Shown one piece after another: positions 30,301 to 40,508 of a stretch of 64,000 nucleotides of DNA (the first letter of the stretch is position 1; each line of letters begins with the position of its first letter). The position numbers were made by a program, and so were the translations under genes. Source of the DNA: Streptococcus gwangjuense (lineage in GTDB: Bacteria > Bacillota > Bacilli > Lactobacillales > Streptococcaceae). The notes beneath the pieces were generated by a model, which saw nothing but the letters and a program-made list of their open reading frames with translations, was not told where the DNA came from and ran no database searches. The stretch spans positions 1-64,000 of the forward strand of contig NZ_CP032621.1 in assembly GCF_003627155.1 (NCBI RefSeq), read 5' to 3'.

Positions 30301-31128
30301 TTTCACATCTCCCCAGTACCAGAGAGATTTCTTGTCATAGTTGCCATCTGTACGGTAGTAGTTGACGCGAATAGTTCCTGCAGGTTGTGGCTCGTAAGAG
30401 AAAACCTTGTGATCTTGGTCCAACCAAGCCTCATTCATTTTTGGTGCCAGTTTCTCTACCGATTTATCACCGGTTAGATTTTTCCCAGCTGTATTATTGA
30501 TGAGGAAGCTAATTTTCTTGGCTTGTTCTCCCTTTAATTTGACATCTAGGTAGTAGCCATAGTCATCTTTTTTGGCATCCTTAAAGGACAAGGCTCCGTT
30601 AGGCCAATTTTCAGATGGTTTTTCAACATCGTCCCAAGTCCAAAGACCTTGAGAATCCTTGTTTTCTTCAGGGAGTTTCTTTACATGGATGCGGAAGTGG
30701 TTATCTGCGATGGGTTCTTCTGCTTTAGTTTCAGTCGCTGCTGGACTAATAGCAGTAGTTGGCTCACTTGAACGATCTTGTCCGGTTTGTGGTGCTGAAT
30801 CGGCTGGGCTTGAAACAGGAGTTGTTGGCTCTGTTGCAGGTTTTTCTTCTTTTTTTTCTAGGGAAGCGTTTGCATTTTTAGGCGAAGAAATATCACTTTC
30901 GTTCTTATCAGAGTTAACTGCTGTATCAGTAAGAGGTTGGGCAAGGGCAGTAGTAGTTTCGTTACTAGTTCCCTTATTGCTTGTAGTATTTTCGTTGGCT
31001 GAGATAGTTGGTGTAGCCATGGCAAGCAGAATAAGGCTTGCTCCAATAAGGACAGAACCAGTTCCATTTTTGAGGGAACGGATGCTGTAAATCATTTTTT
31101 TCTCAGTGTGAGATGGTATTTTTCTCAT
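27343..31128 (-). CDS. spuA: cell-wall-anchored pullulanase
   Basis: A 1261-residue surface enzyme that cleaves alpha-1,6 bonds in glycogen and pullulan. It has a YSIRK-type signal peptide (MIYSIRSLKNGTGSVLIG, residues 12-45), a Ser/Thr/Pro-rich spacer, two CBM41 modules (from about 144 and 253, each with the LWTWDDV or LWYWGDV pattern), a CBM48-like domain, and a GH13 barrel with YNWGYDP, nucleophile D in DGFRFDMMGD, acid/base E in MLGEGWR and D in AAHDN. Sorting signal LPNTG at 1227, hydrophobic helix and KNKKEN tail. The C-terminal linker is shorter than that of pneumococcal SpuA as I recall it. Confidence 0.96.
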   Translation of the reverse strand: MRKIPSHTEKKMIYSIRSLKNGTGSVLIGASLILLAMATPTISANENTTSNKGTSNETTTALAQPLTDTAVNSDKNESDISSPKNANASLEKKEEKPATEPTTPVSSPADSAPQTGQDRSSEPTTAISPAATETKAEEPIADNHFRIHVKKLPEENKDSQGLWTWDDVEKPSENWPNGALSFKDAKKDDYGYYLDVKLKGEQAKKISFLINNTAGKNLTGDKSVEKLAPKMNEAWLDQDHKVFSYEPQPAGTIRVNYYRTDGNYDKKSLWYWGDVKNPSSGEWPNGTDFTATGKYGRYIDIPLKDAAKDLGFLLLDRNKQGDNVKIRKEDYKFTDLKNHSQIFLKDDDETIYTNPYYVHDIRMTGAQHVGTSSIESSFSTLVGAKKEDILKHSSITNHLGNKVTITDVTIDEAGKKVTYSGDFSDTKHPYTVSYNSDKFTTKTSWRLKDETYSYDGKLGADLKEEGKQVDLTLWSPSADKVSVVVYDKKDPEKVVGTVALEKGEKGTWKQTLNENSGLGISNYTGYYYHYQIERQGKTVLALDPYAKSLAAWNSDDAKIDDAHKVAKAAFVDPAKLGPQDLTYGKIRNFKSREDAVIYEAHVRDFTSDPAIAKDLTKPFGTFEAFIEKLDYLKNLGVTHIQLLPVLSYYFVNELKNHERLSDYASSNSNYNWGYDPQNYFSLTGMYSSNPKNPEKRIAEFKNLINEIHKRGMGAILDVVYNHTAKVDIFEDLEPNYYHFMDADGTPRTSFGGGRLGTTHYMTKRLLVDSIKYLVDTYKVDGFRFDMMGDHDAASIEEAYKAARALNPNLIMLGEGWRTYAGDENMPTKAADQDWMKHTDTVAVFSDDIRNNLKSGYPNEGQPAFITGGKRDINTIFKNLIAQPTNFEADSPGDVIQYIAAHDNLTLFDIIAQSIKKDPSKAENYAEIHRRLRLGNLMVLTAQGTPFIHSGQEYGRTKQFRDPAYKTPVAEDKQPNKSHLLRDKDGNPFDYPYFIHDSYDSSDAINKFDWTKATDGKVYPENVKSRDYMKGLIALRQSTDAFRLKSLQDIKDRIRLITVPGQNGVEKEDVVIGYQITAPNGDIYAVFVNADEKAREFNLRTAFDHLRNAEVLADENQAGPVGIANPKGIEWTEKGLKLNALTATVLRIAQGGAIVAPAVEEKPEFDLSSLKQEHGQNNSQDNMSNRVVKPEQQTPAPQTKPDSAKPDAKVSDAENKPNQATADSQAELPNTGTKNDHKLLLAGISLLALLGLGFLLKNKKEN

Positions 31129-31159
31129 AATGATTCTCCAATCAATAAATTTCTATATC

Positions 31160-31197
31160 AGTATAGCACTTAGTAAAATAAGATGCAAGCGTTTTCC
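31160..31197 (-). promoter_or_regulatory. pullulanase promoter with an overlapping cre site
   Basis: On the minus strand TTGCAT (31183-31188), 17 bases and TATACT (31160-31165) form a promoter. GGAAAACGCTTGCA (31184-31197) matches the cre consensus TGNAANCGNTTNCA except at its first base and covers the -35, so CcpA should repress it when glucose is present. Confidence 0.75.
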
Positions 31198-31294
31198 TAA
31201 AATTAAACTAAAAGAAAAAATAGCAACAAATTTTGTTACGATTCAGCCAGCCTTTCTTATAGGAAAAGATTTTGTCAAAAATTCGTCAATCCCC

Positions 31295-31323
31295 TTGAAA
31301 AATCTAGCTAAATAGGGTATAAT
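31295..31323 (+). promoter_or_regulatory. rpoBC promoter
   Basis: TTGAAA (31295-31300), a 17-base spacer and TATAAT (31318-31323). Transcription should start near 31330 and leave a leader of about 250 bases. Confidence 0.85.
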
Positions 31324-31330
31324 ATGAGTA

Positions 31331-31577
31331 ATCATTTGTCGTAGGTTTTGTCTGAAATATTGTCCAGACAAGGCTCACAGCAGTTAAATCTTCTGAAAAA
31401 GTCAGATTTAGCTGCTCTTTTTGTGCTTTTTTTCAGGATTTTGAGTACTTGTAACAAAGACTTAAAGATTCTGAAAATTTATCAAGAGGACACGGTGATA
31501 GGGGTTTTTAAAACCATATGACGATTAGAAAAGCCTGATTGACAAGGCTTGGAACTTATTTACAAAGGAGAATCATC
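31331..31577 (+). ncRNA. structured rpoB leader (Lacto-rpoB-like) with an attenuator hairpin
   Basis: The leader holds TTGTCTG/CAGACAA near 31347-31370, then a 13-pair stem AGCAGTTAAATCT (31379-31391) with AGATTTAGCTGCT (31404-31416) followed by CTTTTT and soon a second T7 run, which looks like an intrinsic terminator upstream of rpoB. AAGCCT/AGGCTT forms a further hairpin just before the ribosome binding site. A conserved Lacto-rpoB RNA motif is known in Lactobacillales leaders; assignment here is by position only. Confidence 0.6.
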
Positions 31578-34500
31578 TTGGCAGGACATGACGTTCAATA
31601 CGGGAAACATCGTACCCGTCGTAGTTTTTCAAGAATCAAAGAAGTTCTTGACTTACCAAATTTGATTGAAATTCAAACTGACTCATTCAAAGATTTCCTA
31701 GACCACGGTCTTAAGGAAGTGTTTGAAGATGTATTGCCAATTTCAAACTTCACAGACACAATGGAGTTGGAATTTGTTGGATATGAAATCAAGGAACCAA
31801 AATATACGCTAGAAGAAGCTCGTATTCACGATGCTAGCTACTCAGCACCAATTTTTGTAACCTTCCGCTTGATCAATAAAGAAACAGGCGAAATCAAAAC
31901 CCAAGAAGTTTTCTTTGGTGATTTCCCAATCATGACAGAAATGGGTACCTTCATCATCAATGGTGGTGAACGTATCATCGTGTCTCAGTTGGTCCGCTCA
32001 CCAGGTGTTTACTTTAACGATAAAGTTGATAAAAACGGTAAAGTGGGCTACGGTTCAACTGTTATCCCTAACCGTGGAGCTTGGTTGGAACTTGAAAGCG
32101 ACTCAAAAGATATCGCCTACACTCGTATCGACCGTACTCGTAAGATTCCATTTACAACCTTGGTTCGTGCTCTTGGTTTCTCAGGTGATGATGAAATTTT
32201 TGATATCTTTGGTGATAGCGAATTGGTTCGCAACACTGTTGAAAAAGATATCCACAAGAACCCAATGGACTCTCGTACAGACGAAGCCTTGAAAGAAATT
32301 TACGAACGCCTTCGTCCAGGTGAGCCTAAGACTGCTGAAAGCTCACGTAGCTTGCTTGTGGCACGCTTCTTTGACCCACGTCGCTATGACTTAGCAGCAG
32401 TTGGTCGTTACAAAATCAATAAAAAACTCAATGTTAAAACACGTTTGCTTAATCAAACTATTGCAGAGCCATTGGTAGACCCTGAAACAGGAGAAATCTT
32501 GGTAGAAGCTGGTACAATCATGACTCGTAGCGTGATTGAAAGTATTGAAAGCCATTTGGATGGTGATTTGAACAAGATTGTCTACATTCCAAATGATGCT
32601 GCGGTTGTGACTGAGCCAGTTGTTCTTCAAAAATTCAAGGTTGTTGCTCCAACTGATCCAGACCGTGTCGTAACAATCATTGGTAATGCTAATCCAGATG
32701 ACAAGGTTCGTATCGTCACTCCTGCAGATATCCTTGCTGAGATGAGCTACTTCCTTAACTTGGCGGAAGGACTTGGCCGTGTAGATGATATCGACCACCT
32801 TGGAAACCGTCGTATCCGTGCGGTTGGTGAATTGCTTGCCAATCAAGTACGTCTTGGACTTTCTCGTATGGAACGTAATGTCCGTGAACGTATGTCTGTT
32901 CAAGATAATGAAGTCTTGACACCACAACAAATTATCAATATTCGTCCTGTAACAGCTGCGGTTAAAGAATTTTTTGGTTCATCACAGTTGTCACAGTTCA
33001 TGGACCAACACAACCCGCTTTCTGAGTTGTCTCACAAACGTCGTTTATCAGCCTTAGGACCTGGTGGTTTGACTCGTGACCGTGCTGGATATGAAGTCCG
33101 TGACGTGCACTACACTCACTACGGCCGTATGTGTCCAATCGAGACACCTGAAGGACCGAACATCGGTTTGATCAATAACTTGTCATCTTACGGACACTTG
33201 AACAAGTATGGTTTTGTTCAAACACCATACCGTAAGGTTGACCGTGAAACAGGTGTTGTTACCAACGAAATCGTTTGGTTGACAGCCGATGAAGAAGATG
33301 AATTCACTGTAGCACAGGCTAACTCACGTCTTAATGAAGATGGAACCTTTGCTGAAAAAGTTGTCATGGGACGTCACCAAGGGGTCAACCAAGAGTATCC
33401 AGCTAACGTTGTTGACTACATGGACGTATCACCAAAACAGGTAGTTGCCGTTGCGACAGCATGTATTCCTTTCTTGGAAAACGATGACTCCAACCGTGCC
33501 CTTATGGGTGCCAACATGCAACGTCAGGCTGTGCCATTGATTAATCCTAAAGCACCTTACGTTGGTACTGGTATGGAATACCAAGCAGCCCACGATTCTG
33601 GAGCTGCTGTGATTGCTCAGTATGATGGTAAAGTTACTTACGCAGATGCTGACAAGGTAGAAGTTCGTCGTGAAGATGGTTCGCTAGATGTTTATCACAT
33701 CCAAAAATTCCGTCGTTCAAACTCAGGTACTGCTTACAACCAACGCACTCTCGTAAAAGTTGGCGATGTTGTTGAAAAAGGCGATTTCATCGCTGACGGA
33801 CCTTCCATGGAAAATGGGGAAATGGCACTTGGGCAAAACCCAATCGTTGCCTACATGACTTGGGAAGGTTACAACTTCGAGGATGCCGTTATCATGAGCG
33901 AACGCTTGGTGAAAGACGATGTTTATACATCTGTCCACCTTGAAGAATACGAATCAGAAACACGCGATACAAAGCTTGGGCCTGAAGAAATCACTCGCGA
34001 AATTCCAAACGTTGGTGAAGATGCCCTTAAAGACCTTGACGAAATGGGTATTATCCGTATCGGTGCTGAGGTTAAAGAAGGTGATATCCTTGTAGGTAAA
34101 GTAACACCTAAGGGTGAGAAAGACCTTTCAGCTGAAGAACGTCTCTTGCACGCTATCTTCGGAGATAAATCTCGTGAAGTGCGTGATACTTCTCTTCGTG
34201 TACCACACGGTGCCGATGGTGTCGTTCGTGATGTTAAGATCTTTACACGTGCAAATGGAGATGAATTGCAATCAGGTGTTAATATGCTGGTTCGCGTCTA
34301 CATCGCTCAAAAACGTAAGATCAAGGTCGGAGATAAGATGGCCGGACGCCACGGAAATAAAGGGGTTGTCTCTCGTATCGTTCCTGTAGAAGACATGCCA
34401 TACCTTCCAGATGGAACTCCAGTCGATATCATGTTGAACCCACTTGGGGTGCCATCACGTATGAATATCGGTCAGGTTATGGAGCTTCACCTTGGTATGG

Positions 34501-35183
34501 CTGCTCGTACTCTTGGTATTCACATCGCAACACCAGTCTTTGACGGAGCAAGTTCTGAAGACCTTTGGTCAACTGTTAAAGAAGCAGGTATGGATAGCGA
34601 TGCCAAGACAATCCTTTACGATGGACGTACTGGTGAGCCGTTTGATAACCGTGTGTCAGTTGGTGTCATGTACATGATCAAACTCCACCACATGGTTGAT
34701 GATAAATTGCACGCGCGTTCAGTCGGACCATACTCAACCGTTACCCAACAACCACTCGGAGGTAAAGCTCAGTTTGGTGGACAACGTTTCGGTGAGATGG
34801 AGGTTTGGGCTCTTGAAGCCTACGGTGCATCAAATGTCCTTCAAGAAATCTTGACTTACAAGTCTGACGATATCAACGGACGTTTGAAAGCTTATGAAGC
34901 CATTACAAAAGGAAAACCAATTCCAAAACCAGGTGTTCCAGAATCATTCCGAGTTCTTGTCAAAGAATTGCAATCTCTTGGTCTTGATATGCGTGTCCTT
35001 GACGAAGATGACCAAGAAGTGGAACTTCGCGACTTGGATGAAGGAATGGACGAAGATGTCATCCACGTAGATGACCTTGAAAAAGCCCGCGAAAAAGCAG
35101 CCCAAGAGGCTAAAGCAGCCTTTGAAGCTGAAGAAGCTGAAAAAGCAACAAAAGCGGAAGCAACAGAAGAAGCTGCTGAATAA
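31578..35183 (+). CDS. rpoB: RNA polymerase beta subunit
   Basis: The 1201-residue beta subunit starts at TTG 31578 ([19 protein letters not shown]), with AAAGGAG ten bases ahead. An in-frame ATG-like start 39 bases earlier gives a non-conserved extension without a ribosome binding site and was rejected. The rifampicin pocket reads [14 protein letters not shown] then [13 protein letters not shown], with the usual D, H and S residues, so it looks rifampicin-sensitive. [16 protein letters not shown] and the C-terminal [13 protein letters not shown] clamp region are present, and an acidic/Ala-rich tail ends the protein. Confidence 0.98.
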   Translation: MAGHDVQYGKHRTRRSFSRIKEVLDLPNLIEIQTDSFKDFLDHGLKEVFEDVLPISNFTDTMELEFVGYEIKEPKYTLEEARIHDASYSAPIFVTFRLINKETGEIKTQEVFFGDFPIMTEMGTFIINGGERIIVSQLVRSPGVYFNDKVDKNGKVGYGSTVIPNRGAWLELESDSKDIAYTRIDRTRKIPFTTLVRALGFSGDDEIFDIFGDSELVRNTVEKDIHKNPMDSRTDEALKEIYERLRPGEPKTAESSRSLLVARFFDPRRYDLAAVGRYKINKKLNVKTRLLNQTIAEPLVDPETGEILVEAGTIMTRSVIESIESHLDGDLNKIVYIPNDAAVVTEPVVLQKFKVVAPTDPDRVVTIIGNANPDDKVRIVTPADILAEMSYFLNLAEGLGRVDDIDHLGNRRIRAVGELLANQVRLGLSRMERNVRERMSVQDNEVLTPQQIINIRPVTAAVKEFFGSSQLSQFMDQHNPLSELSHKRRLSALGPGGLTRDRAGYEVRDVHYTHYGRMCPIETPEGPNIGLINNLSSYGHLNKYGFVQTPYRKVDRETGVVTNEIVWLTADEEDEFTVAQANSRLNEDGTFAEKVVMGRHQGVNQEYPANVVDYMDVSPKQVVAVATACIPFLENDDSNRALMGANMQRQAVPLINPKAPYVGTGMEYQAAHDSGAAVIAQYDGKVTYADADKVEVRREDGSLDVYHIQKFRRSNSGTAYNQRTLVKVGDVVEKGDFIADGPSMENGEMALGQNPIVAYMTWEGYNFEDAVIMSERLVKDDVYTSVHLEEYESETRDTKLGPEEITREIPNVGEDALKDLDEMGIIRIGAEVKEGDILVGKVTPKGEKDLSAEERLLHAIFGDKSREVRDTSLRVPHGADGVVRDVKIFTRANGDELQSGVNMLVRVYIAQKRKIKVGDKMAGRHGNKGVVSRIVPVEDMPYLPDGTPVDIMLNPLGVPSRMNIGQVMELHLGMAARTLGIHIATPVFDGASSEDLWSTVKEAGMDSDAKTILYDGRTGEPFDNRVSVGVMYMIKLHHMVDDKLHARSVGPYSTVTQQPLGGKAQFGGQRFGEMEVWALEAYGASNVLQEILTYKSDDINGRLKAYEAITKGKPIPKPGVPESFRVLVKELQSLGLDMRVLDEDDQEVELRDLDEGMDEDVIHVDDLEKAREKAAQEAKAAFEAEEAEKATKAEATEEAAE

Positions 35184-35221
35184 GAATAAGCAGTTCACTT
35201 AGAATAGAAAGGGAAGAAATA

Positions 35222-38200
35222 GTGGTTGATGTAAATCGTTTTAAAAGTATGCAAATCACCCTAGCTTCTCCAAGTAAAGTCCGTTCATGGTCTTATGGAG
35301 AAGTCAAAAAACCTGAAACAATCAATTACCGTACCTTGAAACCAGAACGTGAAGGACTCTTTGATGAAGTTATCTTTGGTCCTACAAAAGACTGGGAATG
35401 TGCTTGTGGTAAGTACAAACGCATTCGTTATAGAGGGATTGTTTGTGACCGCTGTGGGGTTGAAGTAACGCGTACGAAAGTTCGTCGTGAGCGTATGGGA
35501 CATATCGAATTGAAAGCTCCTGTATCTCACATCTGGTACTTCAAGGGGATTCCAAGCCGTATGGGCTTGACCCTTGATATGAGCCCTCGTGCCCTCGAGG
35601 AAGTTATCTACTTTGCGGCTTATGTGGTGATTGATCCAAAGGATACACCACTTGAGCACAAGTCTATCATGACAGAGCGCGAATACCGTGAGCGCTTGCG
35701 TGAGTATGGTTATGGTTCATTCGTTGCCAAGATGGGTGCCGAAGCCATCCAAGACCTTTTGAAACAAGTAGATCTTGAAAAAGAAATTGCTGAACTCAAA
35801 GAAGAGTTGAAAACAGCTACTGGACAAAAACGTGTCAAAGCTATCCGTCGTTTGGATGTTTTGGATGCCTTTTACAAGTCTGGAAACAAACCTGAATGGA
35901 TGATTCTCAACATCCTTCCAGTTATTCCACCAGATCTTCGTCCAATGTTGCAGTTGGATGGTGGCCGTTTTGCCTCATCTGACTTGAATGACCTTTACCG
36001 CCGTGTTATCAACCGTAACAACCGTTTGGCTCGTTTGCTGGAGTTGAATGCACCAGGTATTATCGTTCAAAATGAGAAGCGTATGCTTCAAGAAGCAGTT
36101 GATGCTTTGATTGACAATGGTCGTCGTGGTCGTCCAATCACAGGACCAGGTAGCCGTCCGCTTAAATCATTGAGCCACATGCTTAAAGGTAAACAAGGAC
36201 GCTTCCGTCAAAACTTGCTCGGTAAACGTGTTGATTTCTCAGGACGTTCCGTTATCGCCGTTGGTCCAACTCTTAAGATGTACCAATGTGGTGTGCCACG
36301 TGAAATGGCTATTGAGCTCTTTAAACCATTCGTGATGCGTGAAATTGTTGCCCGTGATATCGTGCAAAACGTCAAAGCGGCTAAACGCTTAGTGGAACGC
36401 GGAGATGAGCGTATCTGGGATATTCTTGAAGAAGTGATTAAAGAACATCCAGTACTTTTGAACCGTGCACCTACCCTTCACCGTTTGGGTATCCAAGCCT
36501 TCGAACCAGTCTTGATTGATGGTAAGGCCCTTCGCTTGCACCCGCTTGTCTGTGAAGCCTACAATGCTGACTTTGACGGGGACCAAATGGCCATCCACGT
36601 ACCGCTTTCAGAAGAAGCTCAAGCAGAAGCTCGTATCTTGATGCTCGCTGCTGAGCACATCTTGAACCCGAAAGATGGTAAACCAGTTGTTACTCCATCT
36701 CAGGACATGGTTTTGGGTAACTACTACTTGACCATGGAAGAAGCTGGTCGTGAAGGTGAAGGAATGGTCTTCAAAGACCGTGATGAAGCTGTTATGGCTT
36801 ACCGCAATGGTTATGTTCACCTGCACTCACGTGTTGGTATTGCAACAGACAGTCTCAACAAACCATGGACAGAAGAACAAAAACACAAGGTCTTGCTTAC
36901 AACAGTTGGTAAAATCCTCTTTAACGACATCATGCCAGAGGGGCTACCATACTTGCAAGAACCAAACAATGCCAACTTGACAGAAGGCGTTCCAGCTAAA
37001 TACTTCTTGCCACTTGGTGGAGATATCAAGGAAGCAATCAGCAATCTTGAACTTAACCCTCCATTCAAGAAGAAAAACCTTGGAAATATCATCGCTGAAA
37101 TCTTCAAACGTTTCCGTACGACAGAAACTTCTGCCTTGCTTGACCGCATGAAGAACCTCGGTTACCACCACTCAACTCTTGCAGGATTGACAGTGGGTAT
37201 TGCCGATATCCCAGTCGTTGATGACAAGGCTGAAATCATTGAAGAATCACACAAACGTGTAGAACAAATCACAAAACAATTCCGTCGTGGTATGATCACA
37301 GACGACGAGCGTTACAATGCCGTTACAGCTGAATGGCGTGCTGCCCGTGAAAAACTTGAGAAACGTTTGATTGCCAACCAAGATCCTAAGAACCCAATCG
37401 TTATGATGATGGACTCTGGAGCCCGTGGTAACATCTCAAACTTCTCACAGCTTGCCGGTATGCGTGGTCTGATGGCTGCTCCGAACGGACGTATCATGGA
37501 ATTGCCAATCCTTTCAAACTTCCGCGAAGGTTTGTCAGTACTCGAAATGTTCTTCTCAACTCACGGTGCCCGTAAAGGTATGACCGATACGGCCCTTAAG
37601 ACAGCCGACTCAGGTTACTTGACTCGTCGTTTGGTTGACGTTGCCCAAGACGTTATCATCCGTGAGGACGACTGTGGAACTGACCGTGGTCTTTTGATTC
37701 GCTCTATCGCAGAAGGAAAAGAGATGATCGAGTCGCTCGAAGAACGTCTTATCGGTCGTTACACTAAGAAAACTGTTAAACATCCAGAAACTGGTGCAGT
37801 TATTATCGGTCCAAATGAGTTGATCACAGAAGAAAAAGCTGCTGAAATTGCAAATCTTAAGATCAAGAATGAAGATGGTGAACTTGTAAATGCAATCGAA
37901 GAAGTGACTATCCGCTCTGTATTTACATGTAACACTCGTCATGGTGTCTGTCGTCACTGTTATGGTATCAACTTGGCGACTGGTGATGCGGTTGAAGTTG
38001 GTGAAGCAGTTGGTACAATCGCTGCCCAATCTATCGGGGAACCTGGTACACAGCTTACAATGCGTACCTTCCACACGGGTGGGGTTGCCTCAAATACCGA
38101 TATCACTCAGGGTCTTCCTCGTGTCCAAGAAATCTTTGAAGCCCGCAATCCTAAAGGGGAAGCGGTTATCACAGAGGTTAAAGGACAAGTTACAGCTATC

Positions 38201-38932
38201 GAAGAAGATGCATCAACTCGTACCAAGAAAGTCTTTGTTAAAGGTGAAACTGGCGAAGGTGAATATGTCGTTCCATTTACAGCTCGTATGCGTGTTGAAG
38301 TTGGGGACCAAGTAGCGCGTGGTGCCGCTCTTACAGAAGGTTCTATCCAACCAAAACGTCTCCTTGCAGTCCGTGATGTCTTGTCAGTTGAAACTTACCT
38401 TCTCGGTGAAGTACAAAAAGTTTACCGTAGCCAAGGGGTAGAAATCGGTGACAAACACATCGAGGTAATGGTTCGTCAAATGATTCGTAAAGTCCGTGTC
38501 ATGGATCCAGGTGACACAGATCTTCTCATGGGTACCCTTATGGATATCAATGACTTTACAGATGCCAACAAAGATGTCCTTATCGCAGGTGGAGTTCCAG
38601 CGACTGGTCGACCAGTCCTTATGGGAATTACCAAAGCCTCACTTGAAACCAACAGTTTCTTGTCAGCGGCTTCCTTCCAGGAAACAACTCGTGTCCTTAC
38701 TGATGCGGCTATCCGTGGTAAGAAAGATCATCTCCTTGGACTTAAAGAAAATGTTATCATCGGTAAGATCATCCCAGCAGGTACTGGTATGGCCCGTTAC
38801 CGTAACCTTGAACCACAAGCTATCAACGAAGAAGAATACCTTAATCCTCCAGTAGAGGAAGAAGGAAATGAAGAAACAACAGAAGTAGTTGTGGATGCTG
38901 CCGTTGAAACTGTGGAAGAAACAGTAGAATAA
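35222..38932 (+). CDS. rpoC: RNA polymerase beta' subunit
   Basis: The 1236-residue subunit starts at GTG 35222 ([17 protein letters not shown]) after AAAGGGAAG. The N-terminal zinc-binding domain shows [19 protein letters not shown], the catalytic magnesium loop is NADFDGDQM (near residue 450), and the second zinc cluster lies around [13 protein letters not shown]. The bridge-helix region MDSGARGN is intact. It is cotranscribed with rpoB (38-base gap) and ends in a Glu/Val-rich tail. A terminator follows at once. Confidence 0.98.
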   Translation: MVDVNRFKSMQITLASPSKVRSWSYGEVKKPETINYRTLKPEREGLFDEVIFGPTKDWECACGKYKRIRYRGIVCDRCGVEVTRTKVRRERMGHIELKAPVSHIWYFKGIPSRMGLTLDMSPRALEEVIYFAAYVVIDPKDTPLEHKSIMTEREYRERLREYGYGSFVAKMGAEAIQDLLKQVDLEKEIAELKEELKTATGQKRVKAIRRLDVLDAFYKSGNKPEWMILNILPVIPPDLRPMLQLDGGRFASSDLNDLYRRVINRNNRLARLLELNAPGIIVQNEKRMLQEAVDALIDNGRRGRPITGPGSRPLKSLSHMLKGKQGRFRQNLLGKRVDFSGRSVIAVGPTLKMYQCGVPREMAIELFKPFVMREIVARDIVQNVKAAKRLVERGDERIWDILEEVIKEHPVLLNRAPTLHRLGIQAFEPVLIDGKALRLHPLVCEAYNADFDGDQMAIHVPLSEEAQAEARILMLAAEHILNPKDGKPVVTPSQDMVLGNYYLTMEEAGREGEGMVFKDRDEAVMAYRNGYVHLHSRVGIATDSLNKPWTEEQKHKVLLTTVGKILFNDIMPEGLPYLQEPNNANLTEGVPAKYFLPLGGDIKEAISNLELNPPFKKKNLGNIIAEIFKRFRTTETSALLDRMKNLGYHHSTLAGLTVGIADIPVVDDKAEIIEESHKRVEQITKQFRRGMITDDERYNAVTAEWRAAREKLEKRLIANQDPKNPIVMMMDSGARGNISNFSQLAGMRGLMAAPNGRIMELPILSNFREGLSVLEMFFSTHGARKGMTDTALKTADSGYLTRRLVDVAQDVIIREDDCGTDRGLLIRSIAEGKEMIESLEERLIGRYTKKTVKHPETGAVIIGPNELITEEKAAEIANLKIKNEDGELVNAIEEVTIRSVFTCNTRHGVCRHCYGINLATGDAVEVGEAVGTIAAQSIGEPGTQLTMRTFHTGGVASNTDITQGLPRVQEIFEARNPKGEAVITEVKGQVTAIEEDASTRTKKVFVKGETGEGEYVVPFTARMRVEVGDQVARGAALTEGSIQPKRLLAVRDVLSVETYLLGEVQKVYRSQGVEIGDKHIEVMVRQMIRKVRVMDPGDTDLLMGTLMDINDFTDANKDVLIAGGVPATGRPVLMGITKASLETNSFLSAASFQETTRVLTDAAIRGKKDHLLGLKENVIIGKIIPAGTGMARYRNLEPQAINEEEYLNPPVEEEGNEETTEVVVDAAVETVEETVE

Positions 38933-38941
38933 AAGAGAATG

Positions 38942-38970
38942 GAGAACCTTCGGGTTCTCTTTCTCTTTTC
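38942..38970 (+). terminator. terminator after rpoC
   Basis: GAGAACC, tetraloop TTCG, GGTTCTC, then a T/C-rich tail. The cUUCGg loop is especially stable. Confidence 0.88.
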
Positions 38971-39010
38971 TGAAAACTTTCTCCATTTTTCTATAAAATA
39001 TGGTAAAATA

Positions 39011-39199
39011 ATACTCAATGAAAATCAAAGAGCAAACTAGCCGTAGGTTGCTCAAAGCACTGCTTTGAGGTTGTAGATAGAACTGACGAAGTTAGCTCAA
39101 AACACTGTTTTGAGGTTGTGGATAGAACTGACGAAGTCAGTAACCATACCTACGGCAAGGCGACGTTGACGTGGTTTGAAGAGATTTTCGAAGAGTATA
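39011..39199 (-). repeat. BOX element (A-B-B-C when read on the minus strand)
   Basis: The plus strand starts ATACTCAATGAAAATCAAAG (boxC end), continues with two 45-base boxB units (39050-39094 and 39095-39139; GCTCAAAGCACTG and GCTCAAAACACTG variants), and ends with boxA, containing CTACGGCAAGGCGACG, the classic BOX-PCR primer site, and GATTTTCGAAGAGTAT. The ends are inverted repeats of each other. Such elements are dispersed in pneumococcus and S. mitis genomes and can fold into stable RNA. This one fills the whole rpoC-ndk gap. Confidence 0.92.
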
Positions 39200-39228
39200 A
39201 AAGAAAGAAGCTGACAAAGGAGACAGGT

Positions 39229-39651
39229 ATGGAACAAACATTTTTTATCATTAAACCAGACGGTGTAAAAAGAGGGCTAGTGGGTGAAGTGTTGAAACGC
39301 ATCGAACAACGTGGATTTATAATCGAAAAATTGGAGTTGCGTTCACAGGTTTCAGAAGAGTTGATTGATCAGCACTATCAGGACTTGGTTGGTCAAAGTT
39401 TTTACCCACCGATTCGTGAATTCATGACTTCAGGCCCAGTTCTTGTAGGTATCATTTCTGGTCCCAAAGTAATTGAAACTTGGCGGACCATGATGGGTGC
39501 TACTCGTCCAGAAGAAGCTTTACCAGGAACTATTCGAGGTGATTTTGCAAAAGCTGCTAGTGAAAATCAAGCTATTCAAAATGTTGTGCATGGTTCAGAT
39601 TCAGAAGAGTCAGCTAAGCGAGAAATTACTCTTTGGTTTGACGGAAAGTAG
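39229..39651 (+). CDS. ndk: nucleoside diphosphate kinase
   Basis: Ndk equalises NTP and dNTP pools by phosphorylating NDPs through a histidine intermediate. The 140 residues begin [21 protein letters not shown] and carry the active-site NVVHGSDS (His121), with [17 protein letters not shown] before it. ATG 39229 follows AAAGGAGA. The frame stays open back to 39118 through the BOX element, adding 37 junk residues, which I reject as a start. The promoter is not obvious and may lie in or beyond the BOX. Confidence 0.96.
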   Translation: MEQTFFIIKPDGVKRGLVGEVLKRIEQRGFIIEKLELRSQVSEELIDQHYQDLVGQSFYPPIREFMTSGPVLVGIISGPKVIETWRTMMGATRPEEALPGTIRGDFAKAASENQAIQNVVHGSDSEESAKREITLWFDGK

Positions 39652-39652
39652 T

Positions 39653-39691
39653 AAAAGTTTGATGTAAGGGTTACTTGCATCAAACTTTTTT
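39653..39691 (+). terminator. terminator after ndk
   Basis: AAAAGTTTGATG pairs with CATCAAACTTTTTT, with an inner AAG/CTT. Confidence 0.88.
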
Positions 39692-39781
39692 GCATTTTAG
39701 AGTAGAAAACTGACAGTTGAGAAATATTCTAGCAATGGGGAGGATTTCTAGCCTATAATAAGAGCAAGTAAGGGAGGAAGA

Positions 39782-40414
39782 ATGATGGAAAAAATGAAAA
39801 AGCAAATTCGTATTTTGTTATTGCTGACAGTTTTTGGTATTAGTAGCTGTTCTTGTTTAAGTTTATCGACTTGGGCCTTGATGTTAAATCAAAACTGCTT
39901 CTATTATTTAGTTGGCATGTTGCTCCTTGCCAGTATTGGTGCAGGGTTAAACTACTATAGAGGGCAGGGAAATCAATCTTATTCAGTTTTTAAGGAAGAT
40001 AAGCAACAATTCTTGTATAGCCTGTTGCTATTGGTAAATGTTTTGGGTTTAGCTTTAATTGTCATAGAACATATCCTTGCAGGAAATACATCCGTAGAAG
40101 GGTTTGTGGAAGCCTTTCTACCGAGTTTCTTTTTCTTATTTGGTATTGATTTGTTAGTTTTTCTGCCAATTCAGAAGTATGTATATGGCTTGAAAAAGAT
40201 TTTGGGTAAGAAGGAAATGTGTTTTATTAGTGGACTAGTTATTTTAATCATTCTTAGAAATCCCTGGTCAATATTATCCATGACCTTTTATATTGCCTTG
40301 GGAATGTTTTTCTTAAGATTGTTGGTGCCAAAAGTTATTCGCTGGGAAGTTTCATTTTATAGCCACTTGATGAGAGATATCTTGTTAGTTGTCTTCTTAC
40401 TGTTTCTATTTTAA
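39782..40414 (+). CDS. membrane protein of unknown function
   Basis: I do not recognise this 210-residue protein. It has about six hydrophobic segments (for example residues 9-32, 38-55, 82-102, 113-130, 147-170 and the very C-terminal DILLVVFLLFLF) and a short cytoplasmic basic start MMEKMKKQIR. No motif suggests a transport or enzyme role. AGGGAGG precedes two adjacent ATGs (39782 and 39785). TATAAT is at 39754-39759. It is monocistronic between ndk and tsaE and uses more A/T-rich codons than its neighbours. Confidence 0.75.
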   Translation: MMEKMKKQIRILLLLTVFGISSCSCLSLSTWALMLNQNCFYYLVGMLLLASIGAGLNYYRGQGNQSYSVFKEDKQQFLYSLLLLVNVLGLALIVIEHILAGNTSVEGFVEAFLPSFFFLFGIDLLVFLPIQKYVYGLKKILGKKEMCFISGLVILIILRNPWSILSMTFYIALGMFFLRLLVPKVIRWEVSFYSHLMRDILLVVFLLFLF

Positions 40415-40496
40415 AGGTAAAAGAAGAGATGTCCAAGTTTTACAACTTGTAATATGGAATTCATAGATAATATCTCGACAAAGGACAACTTTTTGG

Positions 40497-40502
40497 TATA
40501 AT
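40497..40502 (+). promoter_or_regulatory. -10 element of tsaE giving a leaderless mRNA
   Basis: TGGTATAAT (extended -10) ends six bases before the ATG at 40509; the -35-like TCGACA is at 40475-40480. No Shine-Dalgarno precedes the ATG. Confidence 0.65.
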
Positions 40503-40508
40503 AGAAAC

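Noticed and set aside
31539..31577. Thirteen-residue N-terminal extension of RpoB
   Set aside because: TTG 31578 has AAAGGAG at good spacing and gives the conserved N-terminus; the extension overlaps a leader hairpin.
39050..39139. CRISPR-like pair of 45-base repeats
   Set aside because: The units are directly adjacent, without spacers, and are boxB modules of a BOX element.
39118..39228. N-terminal extension of Ndk through the BOX element
   Set aside because: It translates repeat DNA, lacks a ribosome binding site, and Ndk starts at [12 protein letters not shown].
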